A stretch of 64,000 nt of DNA, from NCBI GenBank assembly GCA_963807385.1, contig CAWEBQ010000003.1, positions 248,001 to 312,000 of the forward strand, in the 5' to 3' direction. Both the position numbers and the translations under genes were made by a program. Source of the DNA: JBDTSW01 sp963807385 (GTDB taxonomy: Bacteria > Actinomycetota > Thermoleophilia > Solirubrobacterales > 70-9). A model generated the notes under the pieces. The model made no database searches. It saw only the letters and a program-made list of their open reading frames with translations, and was not told where the DNA came from. Of the stretch, positions 46,858 to 54,941 are shown one piece after another. Every line of letters starts with the position of its first letter. Position 1 is the first letter of the stretch.

Positions 46858-47814
46858 TCAGGCGCAGGCGCACACCGTGGTCGTGCCGCTGGGGGAACAG
46901 ACCTTTTCGCCGGTCACCCCGGGGGAGCACTCGCATAGGGCCCCGACGTCGAAGCCGTTGTCGACCAGGCCGTCGCAGTCGTCATCGATCCCGTTGCAGA
47001 GCTCGGCCGTCGGCTGACCGGCGACGGCGCTGCAGAACGCGTTCCCGTCCAGGTCACAGACGATCACGCCGGTTCTGAAGCAGGCGCCAAGGCCCACGCT
47101 GCAGGGCTGGCCCTCTCCCGAACAGCCCGTCCCGCCAGGCTCACAGGTCTGGGTACTCCCGTTGCAGACCTCACCGGCGTCGCAGGCGCAGGTGTTCCCG
47201 CAGCCGTCATCCATACCGCACGCCCCCGGGGCGCAGCTGGGAACGCACGCGCACTCGCCGACCGCCGCCACGCTCACGCCCGCGGCCGCCGCGCCGCAGG
47301 CGTTGCCGTGGGTCTGCCCGTCACACCCACAGACCGGATCGTAGGTATCCGGGCAGGCGGTCGGGCGGAGCGCGCACTGCCCCTCGACCGAGCAGCCCAC
47401 CTGTCCGGCAGAGCAGTACTCGGTCGGCCCGCAGCCGCCGCCACTTCCTGTGCACGCCGTCGCTGAGGTGCACTCACCGGCTTCGCAGGCCTCGCCCGCC
47501 GCGCAGGCGTTCCCGCACTCCCCGCAGTGCTTGACCGAGGTGTCGAGGTCGACGCACTTCTTGCCGCACTTGGTATAGCCCGGCTTGCACTTGCACCTGC
47601 CGTCAACACACTTGGCGTTCTTCGGGCAGCACTTGTTCCCGCACTTTTTGCGGCCCGGAGGGCAGCCTCCGCCCATCGCCTCCGCGACGCCGGCGGGAAC
47701 CGTGGCGGCGCCGAGGCCGAGGCCGGCACCCGCCAGGCGCTTCAGCGCCGAGCGACGCGAGATCTCGCCGGCGGCGAGCTCGCGGGCTATGCGGTCGAGC
47801 CCCGACGGGCTCAC
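46858..47814 (-). CDS. Cys-rich exported protein with Tat-like signal, Kazal-like and MopE-like modules
   Basis: A 318-residue surface or secreted protein with 44 Cys, all after the signal region. The N-terminus SRRSALKRLAGAGLGLGAAT has the SRRxxLK pattern of Tat signals. Modules in order: CGNKCCPKNAKC/KCGKKC repeats; a Stig1-like HCGECGNACAAGEACEAGEC; a Kazal-like segment from CPDTYDPVCGCDGQTHGNAC; CGMDDGCGNTCAC; and a Ca-binding MopE-type motif ELCNGIDDDCDGLVDNG. No catalytic residues are seen. It probably binds metal or a protease, or forms part of the envelope. The disulfide-type fusion protein gene lies 55 bases upstream on the same strand. Confidence 0.8.
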   Translation of the reverse strand: MSPSGLDRIARELAAGEISRRSALKRLAGAGLGLGAATVPAGVAEAMGGGCPPGRKKCGNKCCPKNAKCVDGRCKCKPGYTKCGKKCVDLDTSVKHCGECGNACAAGEACEAGECTSATACTGSGGGCGPTEYCSAGQVGCSVEGQCALRPTACPDTYDPVCGCDGQTHGNACGAAAAGVSVAAVGECACVPSCAPGACGMDDGCGNTCACDAGEVCNGSTQTCEPGGTGCSGEGQPCSVGLGACFRTGVIVCDLDGNAFCSAVAGQPTAELCNGIDDDCDGLVDNGFDVGALCECSPGVTGEKVCSPSGTTTVCACA

Positions 47815-47869
47815 TCTTCAGACCCCTCCACCGTTCCACCCTCTCATGCTCGGGGGCGGCACGCAAGCA

Positions 47870-49360
47870 CTAACTCACCGCTTCCTCCCCGGCCCGCTCG
47901 CCGCCCTCGCGCGCGAGAGCGAGCACGGCCTCAGCTCCCACCGCCACCCCGGAAGCGATCCGCCCGTCCGCGTCGACCCTTACAGCCGACGGCGTGCCGT
48001 GCACGCCCACCGACCGGGCGAGCCCGAACGACTCGTCAAGCAGGACGGGCGCGCCGAACCCCTGATCCCGGTTGGCGGCCGGATCTCCCTTTGAGATCAC
48101 CAGCAGCTCGCTCGCGCCGGAGTCATGTTCGAGAGCGAGGACGTCGTCGAGCATTCGCTGGCAGAAGCCGCAGCCGGGATCCCAGAAGAGCAACAGGTGC
48201 CCGGCGCCGCCGAGCTGCCCGGCGAGCTCCGCTTCCTGCCCGTCCAGATCGCTCAGCGCGCGTCCCAGGTTCGGCACCGGCTCGCCCTCGGCCGCGACGG
48301 GGCCCGTCTGCACGACCTCCACAGCCGGCCTCGCGAAGCGGGCGACCAGGGCGGCTATGGCGCGATCGCCCGCGGCGAGCGGCGACGCGATTCGGCCGTT
48401 CGCGTCGATCGCCACCGCGCTGGGAGTTGCCACCGCGTCGTAGAGCTCAGCCACCTCGCGGTTGCCCTGCACCAGCATCGGGGCGATCTCGTGCTCGGCT
48501 GCTTTGGCCAGGTTGGCGTCGGCGCCACCGCGGGTGATAACGGCCGTCGTCAGGCGCTCGGCATGCTCGCGCTGCCACTCCCCCAGCCTCGGCGCCATCG
48601 CGTTGCACGGGCCACAGCCCGGGTCGGTGAAGAACAGGAGGGTCGGGCGGCCCGCTGATACCAGGCCCGCAAGCGTGACCTGCCGGCCATCGAGGTCCGG
48701 CAGCTCAAAGCCCGGTGCTGGCTGGCCGACGGGAATGCCCGTGGCCGGAGCCTCTTCGAGTTCGGGGATCGGGATCCCTCGGCCGCGCAGCGCCTTCTCC
48801 AGCGCATCCACGCGCAGCAGCACCCGCCCATGCTGGCCGAGCAGCTGGAGGTAGGCGAAGAGCCCGCCGGCGAGAAGGCCCGCAACGACTATCCCGAGCA
48901 GCACGGCGAGCGCCGCCGTGGCGCTGAGATCGCCGAGCGCCTCGAAAAGGCCAGGGCCCGCGTTGTCGCCCGCGACGACGACCAAGCCCGCGAGCAGGGC
49001 GAGGCCGAAGTTACGGCCGAGCGTCTTCGGTCCCGCGGGCTCCGAGTGAAGCTGGCCGAAGCAGTGGCAGTCCGGCGCCTCGCCACGGGCGATGCTGGCG
49101 GCTATTCCGGCCGAGAAGGCGAGCAGGAGGGCGAGGGCGGCGGCAGCGCCTGCCCGGGCGGTCGCCGCCGGCAGCAGCAGGAGGGCCGTGGCGATCTCGG
49201 CGAACGGGAGGAGCGTCCCGATCGGCGCCGCGAGGCGCTCGGGGAGGCCGAACCCGGCGACGGCTGCGCGTGATCCCGCCAGGTCGGCGAGCTTGGCCAC
49301 GCCCGCCACGACGAAGACGGCGGCGAGGGCAAGCCGGGCTGCGAGCAGCGCTTCGTCCAT
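47870..49360 (-). CDS. MauE/DoxX-like membrane domain fused to two thioredoxin-like domains
   Basis: Predicted thiol-disulfide redox enzyme of the cell envelope. The 496-residue protein has a MauE-like domain of four membrane helices (1-130) with a DCHCFG motif (Cys98/Cys100), one or two more helices (145-175), then two redoxin domains: residues 212-345 with FFTDPGCGPC (249-252) and cis-Pro ATPSAV, and residues 360-480 with FWDPGCGFC (397-400) and GTPSAV. Electrons could pass between the thioredoxin sites and the membrane Cys pair, as in DsbB/VKOR-like systems (inference). ATG 49360. It probably serves the Cys-rich protein encoded next. Confidence 0.85.
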   Translation of the reverse strand: MDEALLAARLALAAVFVVAGVAKLADLAGSRAAVAGFGLPERLAAPIGTLLPFAEIATALLLLPAATARAGAAAALALLLAFSAGIAASIARGEAPDCHCFGQLHSEPAGPKTLGRNFGLALLAGLVVVAGDNAGPGLFEALGDLSATAALAVLLGIVVAGLLAGGLFAYLQLLGQHGRVLLRVDALEKALRGRGIPIPELEEAPATGIPVGQPAPGFELPDLDGRQVTLAGLVSAGRPTLLFFTDPGCGPCNAMAPRLGEWQREHAERLTTAVITRGGADANLAKAAEHEIAPMLVQGNREVAELYDAVATPSAVAIDANGRIASPLAAGDRAIAALVARFARPAVEVVQTGPVAAEGEPVPNLGRALSDLDGQEAELAGQLGGAGHLLLFWDPGCGFCQRMLDDVLALEHDSGASELLVISKGDPAANRDQGFGAPVLLDESFGLARSVGVHGTPSAVRVDADGRIASGVAVGAEAVLALAREGGERAGEEAVS

Positions 49361-49373
49361 TGCTTTGAAGTAT

Positions 49374-49390
49374 GGCTCCCGGCGGGAGCC
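49374..49390 (-). terminator. Hairpin after the GDPD gene
   Basis: A perfect 7-bp stem GGCTCCC/GGGAGCC with a 3-base loop lies in the 60-base gap between the GDPD stop and the thioredoxin-fusion start, both minus strand. The sequence after it (ATACTTC) is only moderately T-rich. Confidence 0.5.
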
Positions 49391-49420
49391 AGCGCGGGAC
49401 TTAGCAGCCGAAATCAGCCA

Positions 49421-50191
49421 TCAGCCACCAATCTGGTGAAACAGGCGCGGGTCGTTGGTGACGATGCCGCTCACCCCGACATCCACGAGCTCGCGCATGC
49501 GAGCGGCTTCGTCCACCGTCCAGGCGATTACCGCGATGCCGGAGCGACGCGCGGCATCCGTCAGCCTCTTGGTGATCAGAGGGTGGTAGACCCACACCGC
49601 CCAGGCGCCCAGGCCCGGAGCGTCGCTTTCGACGAGCCCCGGCAGCCGACGCCGCATGTAGGCCATCCACGCCGGGGCGAGCAGCGAGACGCCTCGCTGT
49701 CTTCGCCAATCCTTGGTGAGGCGCGGCACGGTCCAGCCGAGCGTCACCTCGGGGGCGTTCGCGGCCACCCACCGCAAGCCGGGGACCTCCATGCCGGAGA
49801 TCATCGCCCGCTCCATCAGCCCGCTCTCGCGCAGGGCGGCGACGATCTCATCCTCGCGCCCCGCGACCTTGAGATCGAGGTCGATCCGGACGCCGTCGAG
49901 CGGCGGTCGAGTGAACGCGTCGAGGGCTCCCGCAAGGGTCGGGGCATCGCCCTTCGCTGCGACTGCCCAGTCGTGTGCCACCAGCAGTGGGCCGCTGCTC
50001 GCGGCCGGTCCGCCCCGCGCGCGCTTCCAGTCCTCCACCCCGTCGAAGTCACCGCGCGGACGCAGCACGTCGAACTCGACGATGTCCACGCCGACCTCAA
50101 CCGCGGCCTCGAAGCTCGCGATCGTATTCCCGGACGCGATCGCCTCCGCCCCCTTGTGGCCAATCCGCAGCAGTCGGCTCCCCGCCTCCAC
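49421..50191 (-). CDS. Glycerophosphodiester phosphodiesterase (GDPD) family protein
   Basis: Hydrolyses glycerophosphodiesters to glycerol 3-phosphate and an alcohol. The 256-residue protein shows RIGHKGAEAIASGNTIASFE (HKG replaces the more common HRG), VDIVEFDVLRP with the metal-binding Glu and Asp, LLVAHDWAV with the second catalytic His, and IDLDLKV. No signal peptide, so it is cytoplasmic. GTG 50191 is preceded by TAGATT at 7 bases, so a leaderless mRNA is likely. It is divergent from the next gene. Confidence 0.92.
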   Translation of the reverse strand: MEAGSRLLRIGHKGAEAIASGNTIASFEAAVEVGVDIVEFDVLRPRGDFDGVEDWKRARGGPAASSGPLLVAHDWAVAAKGDAPTLAGALDAFTRPPLDGVRIDLDLKVAGREDEIVAALRESGLMERAMISGMEVPGLRWVAANAPEVTLGWTVPRLTKDWRRQRGVSLLAPAWMAYMRRRLPGLVESDAPGLGAWAVWVYHPLITKRLTDAARRSGIAVIAWTVDEAARMRELVDVGVSGIVTNDPRLFHQIGG

Positions 50192-50198
50192 GGTGGGG

Positions 50199-50204
50199 AA
50201 TCTA
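50199..50204 (-). promoter_or_regulatory. -10 hexamer TAGATT, leaderless type
   Basis: TAGATT ends 7 bases before the GTG of the GDPD gene. It lies back to back with the TACGGT box of the divergent gene. Confidence 0.5.
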
Positions 50205-50230
50205 TTGCCGCCCTCAGAGGGACGGCGCGG

Positions 50231-50236
50231 TACGGT
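50231..50236 (+). promoter_or_regulatory. -10 hexamer TACGGT, leaderless type
   Basis: TACGGT ends 7 bases before TTG 50244 and supports that start for the anchored protein gene. Confidence 0.45.
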
Positions 50237-50243
50237 CAGCCAC

Positions 50244-50717
50244 TTGGGCTACCTCGACGTGTACACCCGACGGCGCGTGGCCGCCGTCTTGCTCGTGATC
50301 GGTGCGGTCGTCGCGGCGCTCGCGATCACCGACGTCGGTCCGTTCTCCGATCCCCCGACCCAGGAGGAGCTCGCCGAGGAGACGGTGGTGGAGTTCTTCG
50401 CCGCCGCGGAGGCCGGGGACTTCGAGGCGTTCTGCGAGCTGCTCACGAAGAAGGCGAGCCAGGCCATCGAGGTCAGGGCCGGAGCGCTCGCTGCCGAGGA
50501 GGGACTCAAGGGCTGCGACGAGATCCTTGGCGTGCTCGTCGGCAAGCAACTCGAGGAGGTGGACCTGGTGATCACGTTGTCGAACGTCGAGGGCAACCGG
50601 GCCCGCGTCGAGACCGAGGTCAAGCTGAAGGGCGAGCCCGGGCGCTCGCAGCGCACCGTGCTGCTCGAGCAGTCGACCGACGGCGAGTGGCTGATCTCGG
50701 ATCCGGGGTTCGGCTGA
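50244..50717 (+). CDS. Membrane-anchored protein with NTF2/DUF4878-like domain, function unknown
   Basis: A 157-residue protein with a short basic N-terminus, one membrane helix (VAAVLLVIGAVVAALAI) and an outside domain. The region ETVVEFFAAAEAGDFEAFCE followed by a KGCDEI and a C-terminal EWLISDPGFG resembles the DUF4878/NTF2-like folds common in actinobacterial lipoproteins. It has two Cys that could pair. The TTG at 50244 was chosen because TACGGT lies 7 bases upstream; GTG 50259 is possible. Convergent with the MFS gene. Confidence 0.75.
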   Translation: MGYLDVYTRRRVAAVLLVIGAVVAALAITDVGPFSDPPTQEELAEETVVEFFAAAEAGDFEAFCELLTKKASQAIEVRAGALAAEEGLKGCDEILGVLVGKQLEEVDLVITLSNVEGNRARVETEVKLKGEPGRSQRTVLLEQSTDGEWLISDPGFG

Positions 50718-50736
50718 GAGACCCCGGCCGCCCCGG

Positions 50737-52275
50737 TCAGCCCTCCGGCTCGTCACGGGGCTTGACGCCGAGGATGGCGACCACCAGGCCGATCAGCGCG
50801 ATAACGCCGACGACGCGAAAGCTGAACTGGGCGCCGGCCACGAACGACTCCTTGACGACATCGAGGACGCGGTCGGCGACGGAGGTGGAGAAGTCCTTGA
50901 ACGCCGCAGTCCCAGGCTCGGTCCCGGACAGGACGCCGTGGATGACGGCCGCCTGCTGGTCGCTCATCGAGAGGCCGCGCTCGCCCGCGTCGGCGACGAT
51001 CGCGTCCTCGGAGCGGATCGTGAACAGGCTGGTGCAGAGGCCAAGCCCGATCGCCCCGCCGGCGACCTGGAACATGTACGCGATCCCGCCTGCCAGGCTC
51101 GACTGCGACTTGTCGAGCAGCCCGACCGCCGCCGTCGTGATCGTCGGGTAGAACAGCCCGGCGCCCACCCCGACCGCGAGCAGGCCGGGGACAAGCCGCA
51201 CGTATCCGGAGTCCGCCTCGAAGAACGAGAGCAGCAGCGGCCCGGCCGCGAGCAGCGTGGTTCCGGCGAGGATCGCGCGGCGCATGCCGACCCGGTTGGT
51301 GAGGCGCTCCGAGAGGAAAGCCACCGCACCGAAGACACCCAGCATCGGCAGCATCCCCAGCCCTGCCTCGAGCGCGCTGTAGCCGAGGACCTTCTCCATC
51401 AGCTGCGGCGCGTACAGGAGGGCGCTGAAGAAGACGGCGGAGAGGAAGAGGATCGTCATGCAGGCAGCGGTGAACCGGCGGTTGCGGATGACCGACGGCG
51501 GCACCAGAGCGCCCTCGCCCATTCGCGGTTCCACCAGCGCGAACGCCGCGAACGCGACCCCCGCGACGGCCAGCATCCCCAGCACGCGCGCGTCTCCCCA
51601 TCCCCAGTCGGCCGACTGATCCAGCGCCAGCAACACCGCCACCAGCCCGAGCGAGAGGGTGAGGATGCCGCCGTAGTCGATCCGCGCGCGGTCCCCTTCG
51701 ACGGGCTGCTGAACCTTTGCCCAGGTCACCGCGGCGGCGAACGCGGCGATCGGGATGTTCACGAAGAAGATGGCGCGCCAGCTGATCTCGTCGGTCAGCA
51801 CCCCTCCCAGGAGAGGCCCGAGCGCGTTGCCCAGCCCGGCAACGCCCAGGATCAGCCCGCCGGCGAAGGCCGCCCGAGCCGGAGGGACCGCCGCAAACGT
51901 CATGCCCAGGAGGGCGGGCCACATCAGGCCGCCGCCGATGCCCATCGCCACCCGCATCGCGATCAGCTGCTCGGCGTTCTGCGCCAGGCCGCCCAACAGC
52001 GAGAAGAGGGCGAAGATCCCCGTCCCGATCAAGAACACCTTCCGCCGGCCGAACATGTCGGCCAGCCGCCCGCCCGTGACCAGGACCATGCCGAAGGTGA
52101 GCGCGTAGGCGTTCACCGTCCACTGGATCGTCCCAACATCGACGTCGAAGTCCTGCTCCAGCGCGGGGAGCGCGACGTTCAGGGCGGTGAAGTCATTGGC
52201 GATGACCAGCACCCCCAGGCCCATCGCAAACAGGGCCATGCCGGTCCCCTTCGAGACTCCGTTCTCGGATGGCAT
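50737..52275 (-). CDS. MFS drug-efflux transporter, DHA2 (14-helix, EmrB/QacA) family
   Basis: Proton-coupled exporter in the cytoplasmic membrane. The 512-residue protein has 14 predicted helices. DHA2 signatures are DFTALNVALPALEQDFDVD in helix 1, GGRLADMFGRRKVFLIG (motif A), RVAMGIGGGLMWPALLG (motif B) and LGNALGPLLGGVLTD (motif C). Substrate cannot be predicted; no TetR-type regulator is adjacent. ATG 52275 has TAGAGT 7 bases upstream; a GTG at 52284 lies within that hexamer region and is less likely. Confidence 0.92.
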   Translation of the reverse strand: MPSENGVSKGTGMALFAMGLGVLVIANDFTALNVALPALEQDFDVDVGTIQWTVNAYALTFGMVLVTGGRLADMFGRRKVFLIGTGIFALFSLLGGLAQNAEQLIAMRVAMGIGGGLMWPALLGMTFAAVPPARAAFAGGLILGVAGLGNALGPLLGGVLTDEISWRAIFFVNIPIAAFAAAVTWAKVQQPVEGDRARIDYGGILTLSLGLVAVLLALDQSADWGWGDARVLGMLAVAGVAFAAFALVEPRMGEGALVPPSVIRNRRFTAACMTILFLSAVFFSALLYAPQLMEKVLGYSALEAGLGMLPMLGVFGAVAFLSERLTNRVGMRRAILAGTTLLAAGPLLLSFFEADSGYVRLVPGLLAVGVGAGLFYPTITTAAVGLLDKSQSSLAGGIAYMFQVAGGAIGLGLCTSLFTIRSEDAIVADAGERGLSMSDQQAAVIHGVLSGTEPGTAAFKDFSTSVADRVLDVVKESFVAGAQFSFRVVGVIALIGLVVAILGVKPRDEPEG

Positions 52276-52282
52276 CAGAGGC

Positions 52283-52288
52283 ACTCTA
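52283..52288 (-). promoter_or_regulatory. -10 hexamer TAGAGT, leaderless type
   Basis: TAGAGT ends 7 bases before ATG 52275 of the MFS gene. Confidence 0.45.
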
Positions 52289-52339
52289 TGCGCAGGCGAC
52301 CCCGCGCCGGCGTCGAAAGGGCCGATCGGCGAATCGGCT

Positions 52340-53371
52340 CTAAAACAGTTGGTTTTCGCCCGCGAAGATCTCGCTGACGGACTCGTCGCCGAAGATTCGG
52401 CGGATCGAGTCGGCGAGCGTCTGCGCGGTCGAGAGCACGGTGATGTTGTCCGGGGCGCCGGGGCGGAGCGGGATCGTGTCGGTGACGACGATCCGCTCGA
52501 TCCCGGAGTTCTCGAACGCGAGCCGCTCGTAGGCCGGGCCCGAGAAGACTCCGTGGGTCGCGCACGCGATTACGCGCGCGGCGCCCTCGTCCATGACCGT
52601 CTCGGCCGCCGCGCACAGCGTCCCGGCCGTGTCGATCATGTCGTCGACCAGCACAGCGGTCTTGCCCTTCACGTCGCCGACCACGTAACCGATCTCGGCG
52701 ACCTGCTGCGCGGGGCGCTCCTTCTCCATCACGGCCCAGTGAGTACCGAGCTTGCGGGCGAAGTTGCGGGCGACCTTCACGCGGCCGGCGTCGGGCGAGA
52801 CGATCACGAGCTCGTCCTCGAACACCTGGTCCATAAAGTACTGCGTGAGGTTGGGCATCGCGGTCATGTGGTCGACCGGGACCTCGAAGAATCCCTGGAC
52901 CTGGCCGGAGTGGAGGTCCATCGTGAGCACCCGGTCCACGCCCACCGCCTCCAGGCACTTGGCAACGACGCGGGCCGTGATCGGCTCGCGCGGCTGGGAC
53001 TTCTTGTCCTGGCGGGCGTAGCCGTACCAGGGCATCACGGCGATGATGCGGTGCGCCGATGCGCCCTGCGCCGCGTCGATCATCGCCAGCAGCTCCATCA
53101 GCGCGTCGTTCGGCGTCATCCTTTGGGCGGCGTTGGCCGCCGTGGACTGGATGAGGAAGACATCGGCGCCGCGGATCGACTCCTTGTAACGGGCGTAGAC
53201 CTCGCCGTCGGCGAAGGTGCGCAGGTCGGTCGTGCCGAGGTCGACGTCGAGGTGGCCGGCGATCTTCGCCGCGAGCTCCATCGACGCGCGGCCGCCGAAG
53301 ACCATCAGGCGCTTGGTGTAGTCCTGCGGGATCGAACTCACCATCTGCGGGTTCTCCTCGACGACGCTCAC
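52340..53371 (-). CDS. prs: Ribose-phosphate pyrophosphokinase (PRPP synthetase)
   Basis: Makes PRPP from ribose 5-phosphate and ATP for nucleotide, His, Trp and arabinan precursor synthesis. The 343-residue protein has the family motifs: FADGEVYARYKESIRG, the ATP-site YARQDKKSQPREPITA, DLHSGQVQGFF, PDAGRVKVA and the PRPP loop VLVDDMIDTAGTL. It has about 20 extra residues at the N-terminus. GTG 53371 overlaps the glmU stop (GTGA). The glmU-prs pair is standard in Actinobacteria. Confidence 0.97.
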   Translation of the reverse strand: MSVVEENPQMVSSIPQDYTKRLMVFGGRASMELAAKIAGHLDVDLGTTDLRTFADGEVYARYKESIRGADVFLIQSTAANAAQRMTPNDALMELLAMIDAAQGASAHRIIAVMPWYGYARQDKKSQPREPITARVVAKCLEAVGVDRVLTMDLHSGQVQGFFEVPVDHMTAMPNLTQYFMDQVFEDELVIVSPDAGRVKVARNFARKLGTHWAVMEKERPAQQVAEIGYVVGDVKGKTAVLVDDMIDTAGTLCAAAETVMDEGAARVIACATHGVFSGPAYERLAFENSGIERIVVTDTIPLRPGAPDNITVLSTAQTLADSIRRIFGDESVSEIFAGENQLF

Positions 53372-54732
53372 CGCTTCTGCCCCGTGTCGTCTTCCACTTC
53401 CGCTTCCTGCTCTGCCCTCTTGCGCTCCGCGAATCCCTCGATATTGCGCTGATCGGCCTTCGATACCCCGAGTGCCCCCGGCGGGACATCCTCGCGGATC
53501 ACGGCTCCGGCGCCAGTGTATGCGTCGTCGCCGACCTCAACGGGAGCGACCAGGGCGGTGTCGACGCCGATTCGCGCACCTTCCCCGATCTTCGTGCGGC
53601 TCTTGGTGTACCCGTCGTAGTTCGCGGTGATGGTGCCGGCGCCCAGGTTCGCCCCGGCTCCGACATCCGCGTCGCCGACGTAGGAGAGGTGCGGAACCTT
53701 CGTGCCCTCGCCGATGTGGGAGTTCTTGATCTCGACGAAGGTGCCCGCCTTGGCGTTGGCCGCCAGCCGGGTGCCCGGGCGCAGGTAGGCGAACGGGCCG
53801 ACCGAGCAGCCCTCGCCGACCTCGGCGTCGATCGCGTAGGAGTGGGCGTTGATCCGGGAGCCGGCGCCGATCCGCGTGGACCCGCGCAGGACGCAGCCCG
53901 GCTCGATCGTGGCGTCGACGCCGATCTCGACCTCGGCGTCGATCCAGGTGGCGGTCGGGTCGACGATGGTGACCCCCGCGAGCATGTGACGTTCGGCGAT
54001 GCGCCGGCGAGCCTCGGCCGCGGCGAGGGCGAGGTCGGCGCGGTGGTTGACGCCGAGGTTGGCGGCGGGGTCCGGGCAGACGTAGGCGGCGATCGCGAGC
54101 CCGTCGGAGCGAAGCAGCGGCAGGACATCGCCCAGGTAGTACTCGCCGGCCTCGTTGTCGTTGGCGAGGCGCTCGAGCGCGGAGGCGAGGGCCTTGGCGT
54201 CGAACGCGAAGGTGCTGGTGGAGATCTCGCGGATCGCGAGGATCTCGGCGGGCACGGACTCAGGGTGCTTGGTCTCGACGATGCGTTCGACCTGCCCGTC
54301 GGCCGTGCGGACCAGGCGACCGTAGGCGCCCGGGTCGTCGAGCTCGACGGACATGACGGTCGCCGCCGCTCCGGCCTCGGCGTGGGTGGCGAGCAGTTCG
54401 CCCAACAGCTCGCCGGAGATCAGCGGGTGGTCGCCGGGTACGACCACGACGGTCTCCGCACCGGCGATCAGCTCGCCCGCCGCGCGGATCGCGCCGCCAG
54501 TGCCGTCGGGCTCGGGCTGGACGACGGTCTCGATGCCCTCCGGGAGGACCTCGGAGAGGTCACGGTCCGGCGAGACGATGACCGCCACGCGCTCGGCGCC
54601 GGCCTCGCGCGCCGCTGCGACCGGCCATGCGACCATCGGCCGCCCGCAAACGGGGTGCATCATCTTCGGCAGCGAGGAGCGCATCCGCGTACCCTCGCCC
54701 GCCGCCATGATCAGGACGGTGGGGCCAGCCAC
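53368..54732 (-). CDS. glmU: Bifunctional GlmU: GlcN-1-P acetyltransferase / GlcNAc-1-P uridyltransferase
   Basis: Makes UDP-GlcNAc for peptidoglycan. Starting at GTG 54732 (454 residues) the protein begins AGPTVLIMAAGEGTRMRSSL with the UTP loop, then PGDHPLISGELL, VELDDPGAYGRLVR and the pyrophosphorylase end. From about residue 225 a left-handed beta-helix follows, with the acetyl-CoA site VEIKNSHIGEGTKV, GDADVGAGANLGAGTITANY and YTGAGAVIREDVPPGALG. A TACGAT hexamer 6 bases before the GTG fixes the start. UDP-GlcNAc made here could also feed the surface glycan genes. Confidence 0.97.
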   Translation of the reverse strand: MAGPTVLIMAAGEGTRMRSSLPKMMHPVCGRPMVAWPVAAAREAGAERVAVIVSPDRDLSEVLPEGIETVVQPEPDGTGGAIRAAGELIAGAETVVVVPGDHPLISGELLGELLATHAEAGAAATVMSVELDDPGAYGRLVRTADGQVERIVETKHPESVPAEILAIREISTSTFAFDAKALASALERLANDNEAGEYYLGDVLPLLRSDGLAIAAYVCPDPAANLGVNHRADLALAAAEARRRIAERHMLAGVTIVDPTATWIDAEVEIGVDATIEPGCVLRGSTRIGAGSRINAHSYAIDAEVGEGCSVGPFAYLRPGTRLAANAKAGTFVEIKNSHIGEGTKVPHLSYVGDADVGAGANLGAGTITANYDGYTKSRTKIGEGARIGVDTALVAPVEVGDDAYTGAGAVIREDVPPGALGVSKADQRNIEGFAERKRAEQEAEVEDDTGQKR

Positions 54733-54738
54733 GGGGGA

Positions 54739-54744
54739 ATCGTA
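54739..54744 (-). promoter_or_regulatory. -10 hexamer TACGAT, leaderless type
   Basis: TACGAT ends 6 bases before GTG 54732 of glmU. Confidence 0.5.
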
Positions 54745-54801
54745 GAGCCGAAGGGGTGATCCGCCGCACGCCGGACGCAGGTTGCAGGACCGTTCCCGGC
54801 C

Positions 54802-54807
54802 TAGACT
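54802..54807 (+). promoter_or_regulatory. -10 hexamer TAGACT of tRNA-Gln
   Basis: TAGACT ends 9 bases before the tRNA. TTGCAG lies 14 bases upstream of it, a short spacing for a -35. Confidence 0.4.
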
Positions 54808-54816
54808 GGCACCCGA

Positions 54817-54887
54817 TCCGGGGTGGTGTAGAGCTAGCACTCCAAGTTTTGGTCTTGGCAGCGGAGGTTGGATTCCTCCCCCCGGAG
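54817..54887 (+). tRNA. tRNA-Gln (anticodon UUG)
   Basis: 71 bases. Acceptor TCCGGGG pairs with CCCCGGA, with discriminator G as usual for Gln. Anticodon stem CCAAG/CTTGG encloses loop TTTTGGT, giving anticodon TTG. T stem GGAGG/CCTCC has loop TTGGATT. CCA is not encoded. It lies beside glmU, as in many Actinobacteria. Confidence 0.93.
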
Positions 54888-54908
54888 CTCACGCTCAAGC
54901 GTTGGGCC

Positions 54909-54941
54909 GCACCTGAAGCACCTATAGCGCAGCTCAGGTGC
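54909..54941. terminator. Hairpin between convergent tRNA-Gln and SRPBCC gene
   Basis: GCACCTGA and TCAGGTGC pair across a 17-base loop. The right arm overlaps the stop of the minus-strand SRPBCC gene. There is no T-run; it may slow both convergent transcripts. Confidence 0.35.
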
